NCBI RefSeq assembly: GCF_030546645.1 | Contig: NZ_JAUOTO010000005.1 | Location: 248,001-312,000, forward strand | Reading direction: 5' to 3' | Source: Flavitalea plasmicola | GTDB taxonomy: Bacteria > Bacteroidota > Bacteroidia > Chitinophagales > Chitinophagaceae | Length of the DNA stretch: 64,000 nucleotides | Program-made: the position numbers and the translations under genes | The notes under the pieces: generated by a model | The model's database searches: none | What the model was told of the DNA's origin: nothing | What the model saw: only the letters and a program-made list of their open reading frames with translations | In this document: positions 25,821 through 34,265 of the stretch, in pieces | How the letters are laid out: each line of letters begins with the position of its first letter | How positions within the stretch are numbered: the first letter of the stretch is position 1

Positions 25821-26639
25821 ATGAACTCCTATATAAGCAACTATAGCTGTACCATCCTGGCGGTCTTCTGCCTGCTGGCAAGCTCCTGTATCAAGACGGC
25901 GGTGTCGCCGGACAAACCATCCGCCGGCAATGCGCTCACCTTCGTCACTTACCAGTACAAGTGGTATGATACTACGCATGCGGGCGCCGCGGATCAGAAG
26001 ATCACCTACAATGAAGCCACCCTGAACAACAGCATCGTGATCTCAAATGACACGATCTATTGCAGCCCTTCGCTTCCTTCGTCCTTTTCCGTGGACCAGG
26101 TGTCCCATGTCAGCCTCAGCAAGCTCTGGGCATACGCCACGATCTCGGATATGGCCATGGTGGCCCCTGTAGACAATGCGCCGGCCTTCGGCGATGCGGG
26201 CGATTATTCGGCCCCGCGGTACTATAAGGTGACCGCCGCCAGCGGCGATTCGAAGACATATGTCATCGTTACCGCCACGATACCGGAGCTGAAAGTGAAT
26301 AAATACATGGGGAACTATGCGGAGACGGGATATTTTACCCATCCTACGCTCCCGCGCGCCCTGGACAGGACGAAATTCCTCTCGTACGTGGACCCCAGCA
26401 CGGTGAGCTGCGACCTGGCCGACCTGGGCGCCAGCGGCTATACGATGAATATCAAGGTCAACAGCGACAATTCCTGCGAGGTCACGCAATTCCTCGGCGG
26501 CGGTCCGCTCGCCAACAGCCAGATGGTGCCAGGCGCTACCAATGCATACTACCCGGATACCAAAACCTTTATCCTCAATTATGAATACCAGGGATCGAGT
26601 GGATGGAGGATCATCACGGATACGCTGCGGAAGCAATAA
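25821..26639 (+). CDS. Surface lipoprotein, probably DUF5018-like (272 aa)
   Basis: A lipoprotein signal with LLASSCIK is followed by Ig-like sequence (LTFVTYQYKWYDTTHAGAAD, YYKVTAASGDSKTYVIVTAT), a pattern I associate with DUF5018-type surface lipoproteins. It sits immediately after SusD, the position usually occupied by an additional surface glycan- or ligand-binding protein of the locus. The family name is given with moderate confidence. Confidence 0.7.
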   Translation: MNSYISNYSCTILAVFCLLASSCIKTAVSPDKPSAGNALTFVTYQYKWYDTTHAGAADQKITYNEATLNNSIVISNDTIYCSPSLPSSFSVDQVSHVSLSKLWAYATISDMAMVAPVDNAPAFGDAGDYSAPRYYKVTAASGDSKTYVIVTATIPELKVNKYMGNYAETGYFTHPTLPRALDRTKFLSYVDPSTVSCDLADLGASGYTMNIKVNSDNSCEVTQFLGGGPLANSQMVPGATNAYYPDTKTFILNYEYQGSSGWRIITDTLRKQ

Positions 26640-26644
26640 AAGAT

Positions 26645-26752
26645 GGGGTCACACAAAGGTTCGGACAAAAAGCTTCAGACAAAAAGCTTCGGACAAAAGC
26701 TTCGGACAAAAGGTTCACACAAGAGGTTCACACAAAAAGGTTCACACAATAA
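26645..26752 (+). repeat. Minisatellite of about eight 13-14 nt units
   Basis: Units follow the pattern GSTTCRSACAAAAA. Early units carry CGGAC or CAGAC and late units CACAC, so the array has two sub-types and probably grew by local duplication. It fills the space between the DUF5018-like gene and the thioredoxin-fold gene. Read in the frame of the latter it would encode a basic Lys/Ser/Thr-rich leader (SHKGSDKKLQTKSFGQK), but the true start is likely downstream. Confidence 0.9.
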
Positions 26753-26762
26753 GCATATGACT

Positions 26763-28229
26763 ATGAAAGAAAAGATCATTATACAGACCCTGGCGCTGAC
26801 GGCCATTCTTTTTGGCGCCCATGCGCAGCAGGCGGGAGATACGACGGCCCGCTTCTACTATCGATTGGCAACGTCGAAGGCGGCTGCGGACAGGGAATTG
26901 CTGTCAGGCAAGCTTTATGGCTTGTTGCAGACGGATAATGAAAAGGATTGGATGATGGCATGGCAATACTTTTACACCATGAAGAAGAACGCGGTAGCCG
27001 ACAGTGTCGAAGGCGTTATCAAAACAAAATTTCCCGGCGGCGAATACTGGCGGGGAAAAGAGGTGACCGCGGTCTATGATGCAAAAGGCGCGGCGGCCAA
27101 AGAGGCGGCCTATCTTGCCTGGAAGAGCAAGTACCCGCCAGCGCGATTCCCAGGAAGCACGATCTTGTACGATTATGCCTCCAACGATGTGGCCAGGACC
27201 TATGCCGAAGAAAAAAATGTGCAGAAGGCGTTGCTGTACGCGGACATGGTGACCACCCCGGCCTGGAAGGGAGAAGGATGGGCCGGCGTCGGCATGGAAC
27301 TGGAAAAGAATGGCTTTATCGATGCCGCCATGGGGCTTTACAAAAAGGCCATGGAGAACGCGTATGCATTCAAGACGAGCCGCAAGACGGAGGAAGGGGC
27401 AGATTTCGCTGCGCATGGCTACCGGGGTTATTGTAACTATTACGCCAGTGGGTTGTTCAAGCAAAAAAAATATGACAGCGCCCTGGTATATATCCGAAAG
27501 GCCCTAGCGGAAGGAAAGCCCGATGACCCGTCGGTCAACGGCAGGTATGCGAAGATCCTCGCCGCAATGGGGAGAGACAAGGAGGCTTATGCCAAGGCGG
27601 ATTCAGTCGTGAGAACAGGACTGGCCGACAATGAGCTGAAAAGCCTTCACCGGGACCTGTATACGCGGCTGCATCCGGGTGGAAAGGGTTATGATGCCTA
27701 TTTGGCCGGCATGCAACGGGAGATCACCCGAAACGTCATCGCCAACCTGAAGAACACGATGATGAACCAGCCTTCGCCGGCATTCGTGCTGAAGGATGTC
27801 AATGGTAATACGGTGTCTACGGAAGAGTTGAAGGGAAAGACGGTAGTCCTGGATTTCTGGGCCACCTGGTGCGGACCCTGTAAGCGATCGTTCCCTGCCA
27901 TGCAGATGGCCGTGAATAAATACAAGGATGATCCCAGTGTGCGATTCCTCTTCATTCATACCTGGGAAAAAGGCGAGGATGACCCTACGGCGGCAGCTAA
28001 AAAATATATCGAGGACAATCACTTCAGCTTCCAGGTGCTGATGGACCTGAAGGATGCGGAGACGAAAAGCAATAAAGTAGTGGAAGCTTTCGGCATCCAG
28101 GGCATCCCCACCAAGTTCGTGCTGGACAAGAACGGCCGGATCCGGTTTCGCATCACTGGTTTCTCGGGCGGAGATGAAGCGGCAGTGGAAGAGCTTTCAG
28201 CGATGATCGAGCTGGCAAAGGGGTCCTGA
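26763..28229 (+). CDS. Periplasmic thioredoxin-fold (TlpA-like) protein with helical N-terminal region (488 aa)
   Basis: The start at 26763 is followed directly by a signal peptide (KEKIIIQTLALTAILFGAHA). Residues ~40-320 are helical, TPR-like sequence. The C-terminal ~150 residues form a TlpA/ResA-like domain with the redox motif in VVLDFWATWCGPCKRSFPAM (CGPC). Such proteins reduce or isomerise disulphides in the periplasm. Starts further upstream (26643, 26757) would place the minisatellite or extra residues before the signal peptide. It is the last gene of the sigma-FecR-SusCD operon. A role in maturing locus proteins is inference. Confidence 0.88.
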   Translation: MKEKIIIQTLALTAILFGAHAQQAGDTTARFYYRLATSKAAADRELLSGKLYGLLQTDNEKDWMMAWQYFYTMKKNAVADSVEGVIKTKFPGGEYWRGKEVTAVYDAKGAAAKEAAYLAWKSKYPPARFPGSTILYDYASNDVARTYAEEKNVQKALLYADMVTTPAWKGEGWAGVGMELEKNGFIDAAMGLYKKAMENAYAFKTSRKTEEGADFAAHGYRGYCNYYASGLFKQKKYDSALVYIRKALAEGKPDDPSVNGRYAKILAAMGRDKEAYAKADSVVRTGLADNELKSLHRDLYTRLHPGGKGYDAYLAGMQREITRNVIANLKNTMMNQPSPAFVLKDVNGNTVSTEELKGKTVVLDFWATWCGPCKRSFPAMQMAVNKYKDDPSVRFLFIHTWEKGEDDPTAAAKKYIEDNHFSFQVLMDLKDAETKSNKVVEAFGIQGIPTKFVLDKNGRIRFRITGFSGGDEAAVEELSAMIELAKGS

Positions 28230-28242
28230 GGACCTGAAAGAA

Positions 28243-28262
28243 AGCACCGGGTGACCGGGGCT
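28243..28262. terminator. Imperfect hairpin between convergent genes
   Basis: AGCACCGG-GTGA-CCGGGGCT forms a stem with one mismatch between the convergent thioredoxin-fold and AraC genes. It has no strong T-run. Its right arm and loop (GGTGACCGGGGC) are the same as in the hairpin at 32492-32510. Confidence 0.4.
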
Positions 28263-28268
28263 TCAAGA

Positions 28269-29255
28269 CTACCGGATCCCAAACTTTGCCTTATACTCCT
28301 GGGGTGTAATGCCTGCTACTTTTTTAAATGTACTCCTGAACGCTTTTACGTCTGTATAGCCGACGGAGTACATTACTTCATTGATGTTCTTTCTTCCGGC
28401 TTCCAGGTTCCTTTTGGCGGCCTCGATCTTCACCCGCTGAATATATTCTATGGGGGAGGTCTGCGTAGCTTTCTTGAATCGCCTGGAAAAAACCACCCTG
28501 TTCATGTCGCACTTTTGGGCCAGCAGTTCGACGGTGATCCTTTCATCAATGTTGTCCTCGATATATTCCTGCATCGTCCTGATCTCTTCATCATTGTGCT
28601 CTTTTTGGCCTTTGAAGATCATATAGGGCGATTGGGAATCCCTGTCTATGTCTATCTGAAGGATCTTCGAACAATAAAGGGCGACCTCTCTTCCATTGTA
28701 TTTTTCCACCAGGTACAGCACCAGGTTCAGGCTGGACATAGCGCCCCCGGCTGTATAGAGGCCCTTGTTGTCCGTGATCACCTTGTCGGTGCACAGGTGT
28801 AGGTCGGGGAACATGGCCTGGAATGCCTCCTGCGCCATCCAATGGGTGGAGCATTTTTTTCCTTTCAGCAGACCGGTGGCGGCCAGCAGGAAGGCGCCCG
28901 TGCACAGGCTGGCTATTTCCGCCCCTTCTTTGTACTGCGCCACCATCCAGGCGATGGCATCCCCGCTTTTTTGGATCGCAAATGCATCATTGCCATCGAA
29001 GCTGGGTATGATGATACAGTCCGTCTTTCTTACACTTTTGATATCCTTTATGTCACTGATCACAAGAGAGGTGTTCAATAAATGCTGCCGGAGGTCGGAC
29101 CCTACGATCTGAATGTCGTAATACGGCCCCATGCCCTGGGTGCTGTAGAATTCATTGGCTTTCTCGAAGACCTCGATAGCGCTGAACAGGGAGCTGGGTT
29201 TCAGCACTCCGTCGGCCAGTAAAAAACTGATTTGTTTCGTCCTGCCTGGTTTCAT
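28269..29255 (-). CDS. GlxA-type transcriptional regulator, DJ-1/PfpI plus AraC HTH (328 aa)
   Basis: The N-terminal ~190 residues have a DJ-1/PfpI-like fold, with the nucleophile-elbow-like ASLCTGAFLLAATGLL near residue 115 including a Cys. The C-terminal ~100 residues carry two AraC helix-turn-helix motifs (VELLAQKCDMNRVVFSRRFK and EVMYSVGYTDVKAFRSTFKK). These regulators respond to small molecules. It is divergent from the DHFR-fold gene at 29402, with 146 bp between them, and may control it. Confidence 0.9.
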   Translation of the reverse strand: MKPGRTKQISFLLADGVLKPSSLFSAIEVFEKANEFYSTQGMGPYYDIQIVGSDLRQHLLNTSLVISDIKDIKSVRKTDCIIIPSFDGNDAFAIQKSGDAIAWMVAQYKEGAEIASLCTGAFLLAATGLLKGKKCSTHWMAQEAFQAMFPDLHLCTDKVITDNKGLYTAGGAMSSLNLVLYLVEKYNGREVALYCSKILQIDIDRDSQSPYMIFKGQKEHNDEEIRTMQEYIEDNIDERITVELLAQKCDMNRVVFSRRFKKATQTSPIEYIQRVKIEAAKRNLEAGRKNINEVMYSVGYTDVKAFRSTFKKVAGITPQEYKAKFGIR

Positions 29256-29317
29256 GGCTCAAAGATAGATCGAATTACGTGCACAAACGACCCCCTAAGT
29301 TGTAAAATTTGCACCCC

Positions 29318-29346
29318 TTTGAGGTGATTTGTAACAGGTAGCTTTG
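29318..29346 (+). promoter_or_regulatory. Candidate promoter of the DHFR-fold gene
   Basis: TTTG at 29318-29321 and TAGCTTTG at 29339-29346 match the Bacteroidota -33 and -7 consensus exactly with a 17-bp spacer. The ATG at 29402 is 55 bp downstream. Confidence 0.6.
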
Positions 29347-29401
29347 TGAGAAGAAATGAGCAATTGCTTATAAAAATTTTAAAACACTTCAATAATCAAC
29401 T

Positions 29402-29959
29402 ATGGGAAAGGTAATTTCATTGATCAATGTCACGGCCGATGGATTTTGCGGCAGTGAATACGTGAACGCAGATGCGGAGTTCCACGAATATGTCCATGGC
29501 ATACTGAGCCATACGGAGAAGGTGGGGTTTGGCCGTAATACCTTCGAATTATTTCAGGGTGTCTGGCCGCCCATCCTGTCGGGTGACAACCAGCCGGCGG
29601 CACAGGTGAAAATGGCGCAGGCGCTGAACGATATCGATAAGCTCGCGTTCTCGGGCACCCTCAGCGGCACCACCTGGAATAATTCCACCATCGTGAAAAA
29701 GATCGAAAAAGAGCATGTCGATCATTTCAAGCAGACGAGCGCCCGGGACTTACTGACGATCGGCAGTCCGGGGATCGTCGCCGCGCTGACGCAGATGGAC
29801 GTGGTGGACGAATATTATTTCAGTGTGCAGTCGGTGATCGCGGGCAAAGGGGTTCGCCTGTTCGATCAGCTGCAGCTGGATGTCAGGCGGCCTTTGAAGT
29901 TGGTGGACACGCGGCAATTGAAGTCGGGCGTTGTCATCCTGCATTACCTGAAAGGGTGA
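29402..29959 (+). CDS. RibD C-terminal/dihydrofolate reductase-fold protein (185 aa)
   Basis: The protein begins GKVISLINVTADGFCG (the fold's first strand and a variant of the SLDG motif). It continues with VGFGRNTFELFQGVWP and LLTIGSPGIVAALTQMDVVD, and ends in the beta-strand pair typical of RibD_C. Members are NADPH-dependent reductases or uncharacterised yyaP/yjjB-like proteins. It lies next to the divergent GlxA-type regulator. The length is normal. Confidence 0.85.
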   Translation: MGKVISLINVTADGFCGSEYVNADAEFHEYVHGILSHTEKVGFGRNTFELFQGVWPPILSGDNQPAAQVKMAQALNDIDKLAFSGTLSGTTWNNSTIVKKIEKEHVDHFKQTSARDLLTIGSPGIVAALTQMDVVDEYYFSVQSVIAGKGVRLFDQLQLDVRRPLKLVDTRQLKSGVVILHYLKG

Positions 29960-29994
29960 TAATGGAATTGCGCGTTTTCACCTTTACCGGCACA

Positions 29995-32442
29995 CTACTC
30001 CGACCTGAGGTTTTCCGTAGGGTTGGTACGGGCGGCGCGGAAGACGCGCAAGCTGATGGTGAGGACGCTGATGGCGACGATGATCAGTCCGGCCAGTACG
30101 AAGATCCACCAGGAGATGGTAACACGATAGGCAAAGTTTTGCAGCCAGCGGTGCATACCCAGAAAGGCAATAGGGGACGCGATGACGAGCGCGATCCCCG
30201 CCAGCATCAAGAATTCCTTATTCAATAAGAAGACGATGTGGGCCACGCCGGCGCCCAGCACCTTGCGGATGCTGACCTCTTTCTTTTTACGTTCGACGAT
30301 GAAGAGGGTGAGCCCGAGCAGGCCGATGCAGGAGACAAAAATGGTCGTCGCCGTGGAGATGCCCACCAGCCACGATAGCTGCCTGTCTCTTTGGTACAGC
30401 CGGGCGATGCTGTCATCCAGGAAGGTGTAGGTGAAGGGTAGGTCCGGCAGAAGGTTTTTCCAGAGAGTCTCCAGCCGGGAGAGCGTCTGATGGTCGGTCG
30501 ATGCGATGCGGAGGCCGACGCTGTTGTCCCGGTCGGCAGCCCGGACGATGACAAGGGCGGGAATGGCCGTATGAAGCGAGCTGGTGTGGAAGTCGGCCAC
30601 GACGCCGACGATGGGAAGGGTCTTGCCCTGCCACGTAAGGGTGTGCCCCAAGGCATCGGCCGGCTTTGAAAAACCGAGCGCTTTTCTGTAGGTGTCGTTG
30701 ATGACGAACGCTCTCAGACTATCGCCGGACGAGAGGTTACGGCCTGCCAGCAGTCGAATATGATAGAAGGGGATGAATTGCCGGTCGCCGGGCTGGATGT
30801 GCACCTCCAGTTTATTGTCAGTGCGGTGATCCAGCTGCAGGGGATTTTGTATGGCCTGCACACCGGCGGGGGCGTGGCCTTGCAGGGTAGTTTCCTGTAC
30901 TCCCGGAATGCCGAGGGCCTGCCGGGCGAAGAGGCGGATCTGTTGCGGAGAAGCGTTGAGGCCGGCGACGGTGACCACGGCGCTGCTGGAAAAACCCATG
31001 TCGGCATCCAGCATATAATTGATCTGGCGGCCGACGACGAGCGAGGTGATGATGAACAGCAGGGAGATGGAGAACTGGAAGACGATGAGGACACGGCGAA
31101 GCGTGAACCTCCGGGTGTTTTGCGGCTGCAGGTTTTGGGAAAGTTGAAGGCGCACGAGGCTTATCGCCGGGTAGAGACCGGCCAGGAAGGTGGTGACGAT
31201 ACTGCTTCCAACGACGAAGAAAAGAACGGCAGGGCTGAAGGGGTTAAAAGGGAGGCCTTCCGGAAGGTAATTATGAAAGAGCGCCAGCGCCGGACGGAAG
31301 AGCGCCAGGGCGATGATGGCGGATAGGGTGGTGAGGATGGCCGTCTCGGTCAGCGATCTCCCCATGAGCCGGCGGCGGGTAGCACCAAGGATGCGGCGGA
31401 TGCCCATGTCCTTTGCCTGTTGGAGGGCCTGAGCGGTGGACAGATTGATAAAGTTGACGATCGCCAGCAATAAGATGAAGACCGCGGCGCCCATGAGGCC
31501 GTAAAGGGCTGGCCGGTTGGCCTTGCGGATGCCATCGTTGTCATAGGCTGCGTTGAAATGGACGTCGCCGAGCGGCTGGAGGACCATATTGAGTTTAAGC
31601 AGCCGCAGAAAGGCATCGTTGGCGATGTGACGTTGCAATATCGTGTCGAACAAGGCAGCAGTCTTCGTGGCATTAGCGTTCTTGGAAAGCTTTACGAACG
31701 CCTGGATACCCGGGACGCCCAGGTTGAAGCGCCACAGGTCGTGGCGGAATATATCCTTCAGGAAACTGTGGCTGATGGTCGGGAAGGAGATGAAGTCGGT
31801 GTTAGGGAAATCAGTGTTGCCTTCATAGTCGCTGATGATGCCGGATACACGAACGTGCAGGGAGTCATCATAAATGAGCGCACGGCCGATGTATTGGTCG
31901 GCGGGGAGATGGCCGAAGTAGTCGCGGGCGCGGCTGGCAGTCAGTACCACGCTATAGGGTTGGCTGAGGGATTGGACGGGGTTGCCGGCGAGCCAGGTGT
32001 AGGGGAAGATGTTGAAGTAGTCCCCGGAGGCAATGATGGTAGTGCTGATGAAAGGGTTGGCGCCCTTAGGTTCCAGCCGAACGGGCGCGCCGGAGCCGCC
32101 GGTCGGGGGGATGGTGATGCTGACATTATACGGATAATAGGCGGCAAGGGTTTCGATGTGGGGGACTTCGGCAAGGAGGGCTGCAGGGGCCGGAGCGGGA
32201 ATGCTTTTGCCATAGCCTTCGTTGATGACGCCGTTGCCATTGTCTATCCGGATGCGACAGCCGACGCGGTAGATGCGGTCCCGGCCGGGATAGGCGCGGT
32301 CAAAGCTGAACTCGTAGCTGACGATGTGGTAGATGACCAGGCAGGCGCAAAGGCCCAGCGTCAGACCCAGGATGTTGATCCCAGCATAGCCTTTGTGACG
32401 GGCGAGGAACCGCACGGCGGAGCGAAGCTGATGGTTGGACAT
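29995..32442 (-). CDS. FtsX/MacB-type ABC transporter permease (815 aa)
   Basis: The domain plan matches the permease at 1361: an N-terminal cytoplasmic amphipathic segment and first helix (GINILGLTLGLCACLVIYHI), then a periplasmic domain. Next come helices with ALQQAKDMGIRRILGATRRR, a second core with ERKKKEVSIRKVLGAGVAHI, and three C-terminal helices. No ATPase gene is adjacent. A hairpin at 32492-32510 separates it from the susD gene upstream, so it is likely a separate unit. Substrate unknown. Confidence 0.9.
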   Translation of the reverse strand: MSNHQLRSAVRFLARHKGYAGINILGLTLGLCACLVIYHIVSYEFSFDRAYPGRDRIYRVGCRIRIDNGNGVINEGYGKSIPAPAPAALLAEVPHIETLAAYYPYNVSITIPPTGGSGAPVRLEPKGANPFISTTIIASGDYFNIFPYTWLAGNPVQSLSQPYSVVLTASRARDYFGHLPADQYIGRALIYDDSLHVRVSGIISDYEGNTDFPNTDFISFPTISHSFLKDIFRHDLWRFNLGVPGIQAFVKLSKNANATKTAALFDTILQRHIANDAFLRLLKLNMVLQPLGDVHFNAAYDNDGIRKANRPALYGLMGAAVFILLLAIVNFINLSTAQALQQAKDMGIRRILGATRRRLMGRSLTETAILTTLSAIIALALFRPALALFHNYLPEGLPFNPFSPAVLFFVVGSSIVTTFLAGLYPAISLVRLQLSQNLQPQNTRRFTLRRVLIVFQFSISLLFIITSLVVGRQINYMLDADMGFSSSAVVTVAGLNASPQQIRLFARQALGIPGVQETTLQGHAPAGVQAIQNPLQLDHRTDNKLEVHIQPGDRQFIPFYHIRLLAGRNLSSGDSLRAFVINDTYRKALGFSKPADALGHTLTWQGKTLPIVGVVADFHTSSLHTAIPALVIVRAADRDNSVGLRIASTDHQTLSRLETLWKNLLPDLPFTYTFLDDSIARLYQRDRQLSWLVGISTATTIFVSCIGLLGLTLFIVERKKKEVSIRKVLGAGVAHIVFLLNKEFLMLAGIALVIASPIAFLGMHRWLQNFAYRVTISWWIFVLAGLIIVAISVLTISLRVFRAARTNPTENLRSE

Positions 32443-32491
32443 AATTCCCCTTTAGATGCAAGGCAGGAAAAATTCCACAGCAATAAAGCAA

Positions 32492-32510
32492 GCCCCGGGG
32501 TGACCGGGGC
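32492..32510 (-). terminator. Hairpin terminator between susD and the permease gene
   Basis: GCCCCGG and CCGGGGC form a perfect 7-bp GC stem around a 5-nt loop, 12 bp after the susD stop on the minus strand. The downstream T-run is weak (TTGCTTTATT). Confidence 0.55.
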
Positions 32511-32522
32511 CTGCTGTTGACA

Positions 32523-34250
32523 TCAGTATCCCGGATTCTGTTTCAGCTGCGTCGATACATTCAGCACATTTTGTCCGATGGGGAAAACATCGGTATGGTC
32601 GTCTGCATCGGGCTGTTTGTCCCACCATGCGCCTGTGTGGAACACGCCCCACCGGACGAGGTCGGTACGTCTTCTGCCTTCGACCAGGAACTCACGCCCC
32701 CATTCGTCCAGCATTTCCTGGTCTGTCAGCTGGCTGCCATCCGGATTGTACAGGCTGGGCGAGCCGGGAGGATAGTTCCGTGCCCGTACGGTATTGAGCA
32801 GGACGGCTGCCGCGGCCTTGTCTCCTGCCCTGTATTTGCATTCGGCCAGGGAATAGTACACTTCCGCCAGCCTTATCTCCGCATAGGCGGATCCGATCTT
32901 ATTGGGGTCGTCGCTGGGATAGTAAGGGTATTTGACGGGAAAGACGCCGGAGTTGTGGTCCGCATGGTTCATATTGGACTCTTTGTCCGCGATGGGCGTG
33001 CCGGGCTTTGTGTTGAGGAACATGCCCACCTGGTCACGGAGGAACAGCGGGTAGGGCCCCTTGTTGCCTCTTACGGTGTCGGGGTGCCCATCGGAATTGA
33101 TATAAGGCAGGTAGTCAAAGAGGAACATGCCTTGCCTTTTGCTGTTGCCGAGGTTCTTATATTTCAACAGCCGGAGATCGTCGGGATATTTATGGAATTT
33201 GACAAAGGGCTTGCCTAACGCAAAAGGATATTCGACGCTGTCCACATCCCTGCCGGGCTGCAGCGCATATTTGGGATTGGCGTCACCGAAGTCGGTGAAC
33301 CCGAAGTACCGGGGCGCCTGGTAGGGCAGCATCCAGAAATACATGCCGCCGTCGTATTGCCAATGCGTAAGGCCAAAGCTGCCGGGGAAGCCGAAGATGG
33401 TCTCTTTCGAAGCGGCGTTGTTGTAATCAAAAGGAGCGTCCCATCTTGTTTCCAGCGCATACGCGCCATATTTGCCATCGATGATATCCTGGCAGACCGT
33501 GGCGCAATCGGCGAACTTATCCACCCCGGTGTAGACCTTGGCATTCAGGTAGAGGCGCATCAGCAAGGCGGCCGCGCCTGCCTTGGTCCATCTGCCAATG
33601 GCCGCGTCACCCAGGTCGGCGGCGGTGCGGAGCTTGGGGATGGCTTCGGTCAGCTCTTTTTCCAGAAAGGAGAAAGTTTCCTGCGGGGTGGCCTGGGGCC
33701 CTCCCTTTGTCTCTCCTTTGACCTTGGTGACGAGAACGATATTCCTGTAAAAGTCGAAGGCTCTCAGAGTAAGCCAGGCCCTGAGCACTCTCAGCTCCGC
33801 CTCGAAATCGTCGATGTCCGCCTGGGTGAGGGTGAATTTGCCGGGATCCTTGATGGACTCCATATCTTCCAGGGAATTGGTGGCCAGGTTGATCCCCTGG
33901 TAAAAGGCGTTCCAGGCGTCGTTGGTATAGCCGTCATTCGGCGTCCAGGTATGGTAGTGCACCCGCTGGTATTGAGCGCCGTCGTACCAGTCGCCCTGGC
34001 GGTTGGGTGTCATGCATTCATCGCTGCTGTTCTCCTGCATCATGAAGGTGGACCCTCCCTGGATGCTCCAATAGGAGTGTTCGAAGGCGCGCAGGAAATC
34101 CCGGGTCACATCGTCCTTTGTTTGCAGGAAATTCGCCGACGTGATCTTGTCATATAGTTGTTCGTCCAGCTTGGTGCAGCTGTTAGCCAGGAGAAGCAGG
34201 AAGCCTGGCAAAATAAACCTGGTACAGGTGAAGAATTTATTCCGTGTCAT
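32523..34250 (-). CDS. SusD/RagB-family lipoprotein (575 aa)
   Basis: A lipoprotein signal (LLLLANSC) is followed by SusD sequence including YQGINLATNSLEDMESIKDP, AEIRLAEVYYSLAECKYRAG and the C-terminal RREFLVEGRR-type motif (WGREFLVEGRRRTDLVRWG). It ends in STQLKQNPGY. The gene is 15 bp downstream of its SusC partner on the minus strand. Confidence 0.95.
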   Translation of the reverse strand: MTRNKFFTCTRFILPGFLLLLANSCTKLDEQLYDKITSANFLQTKDDVTRDFLRAFEHSYWSIQGGSTFMMQENSSDECMTPNRQGDWYDGAQYQRVHYHTWTPNDGYTNDAWNAFYQGINLATNSLEDMESIKDPGKFTLTQADIDDFEAELRVLRAWLTLRAFDFYRNIVLVTKVKGETKGGPQATPQETFSFLEKELTEAIPKLRTAADLGDAAIGRWTKAGAAALLMRLYLNAKVYTGVDKFADCATVCQDIIDGKYGAYALETRWDAPFDYNNAASKETIFGFPGSFGLTHWQYDGGMYFWMLPYQAPRYFGFTDFGDANPKYALQPGRDVDSVEYPFALGKPFVKFHKYPDDLRLLKYKNLGNSKRQGMFLFDYLPYINSDGHPDTVRGNKGPYPLFLRDQVGMFLNTKPGTPIADKESNMNHADHNSGVFPVKYPYYPSDDPNKIGSAYAEIRLAEVYYSLAECKYRAGDKAAAAVLLNTVRARNYPPGSPSLYNPDGSQLTDQEMLDEWGREFLVEGRRRTDLVRWGVFHTGAWWDKQPDADDHTDVFPIGQNVLNVSTQLKQNPGY

Positions 34251-34265
34251 GGTAGTGGATTGATC

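Noticed and set aside
24564-25979. 471-codon minus-strand open frame over a susD gene
   Set aside because: It mirrors the codon pattern of the sense gene and crosses the boundary of two sense genes without a structure of its own.
26645-26752. CRISPR array or phage attachment array
   Set aside because: Units of 13-14 nt without spacers form a minisatellite.
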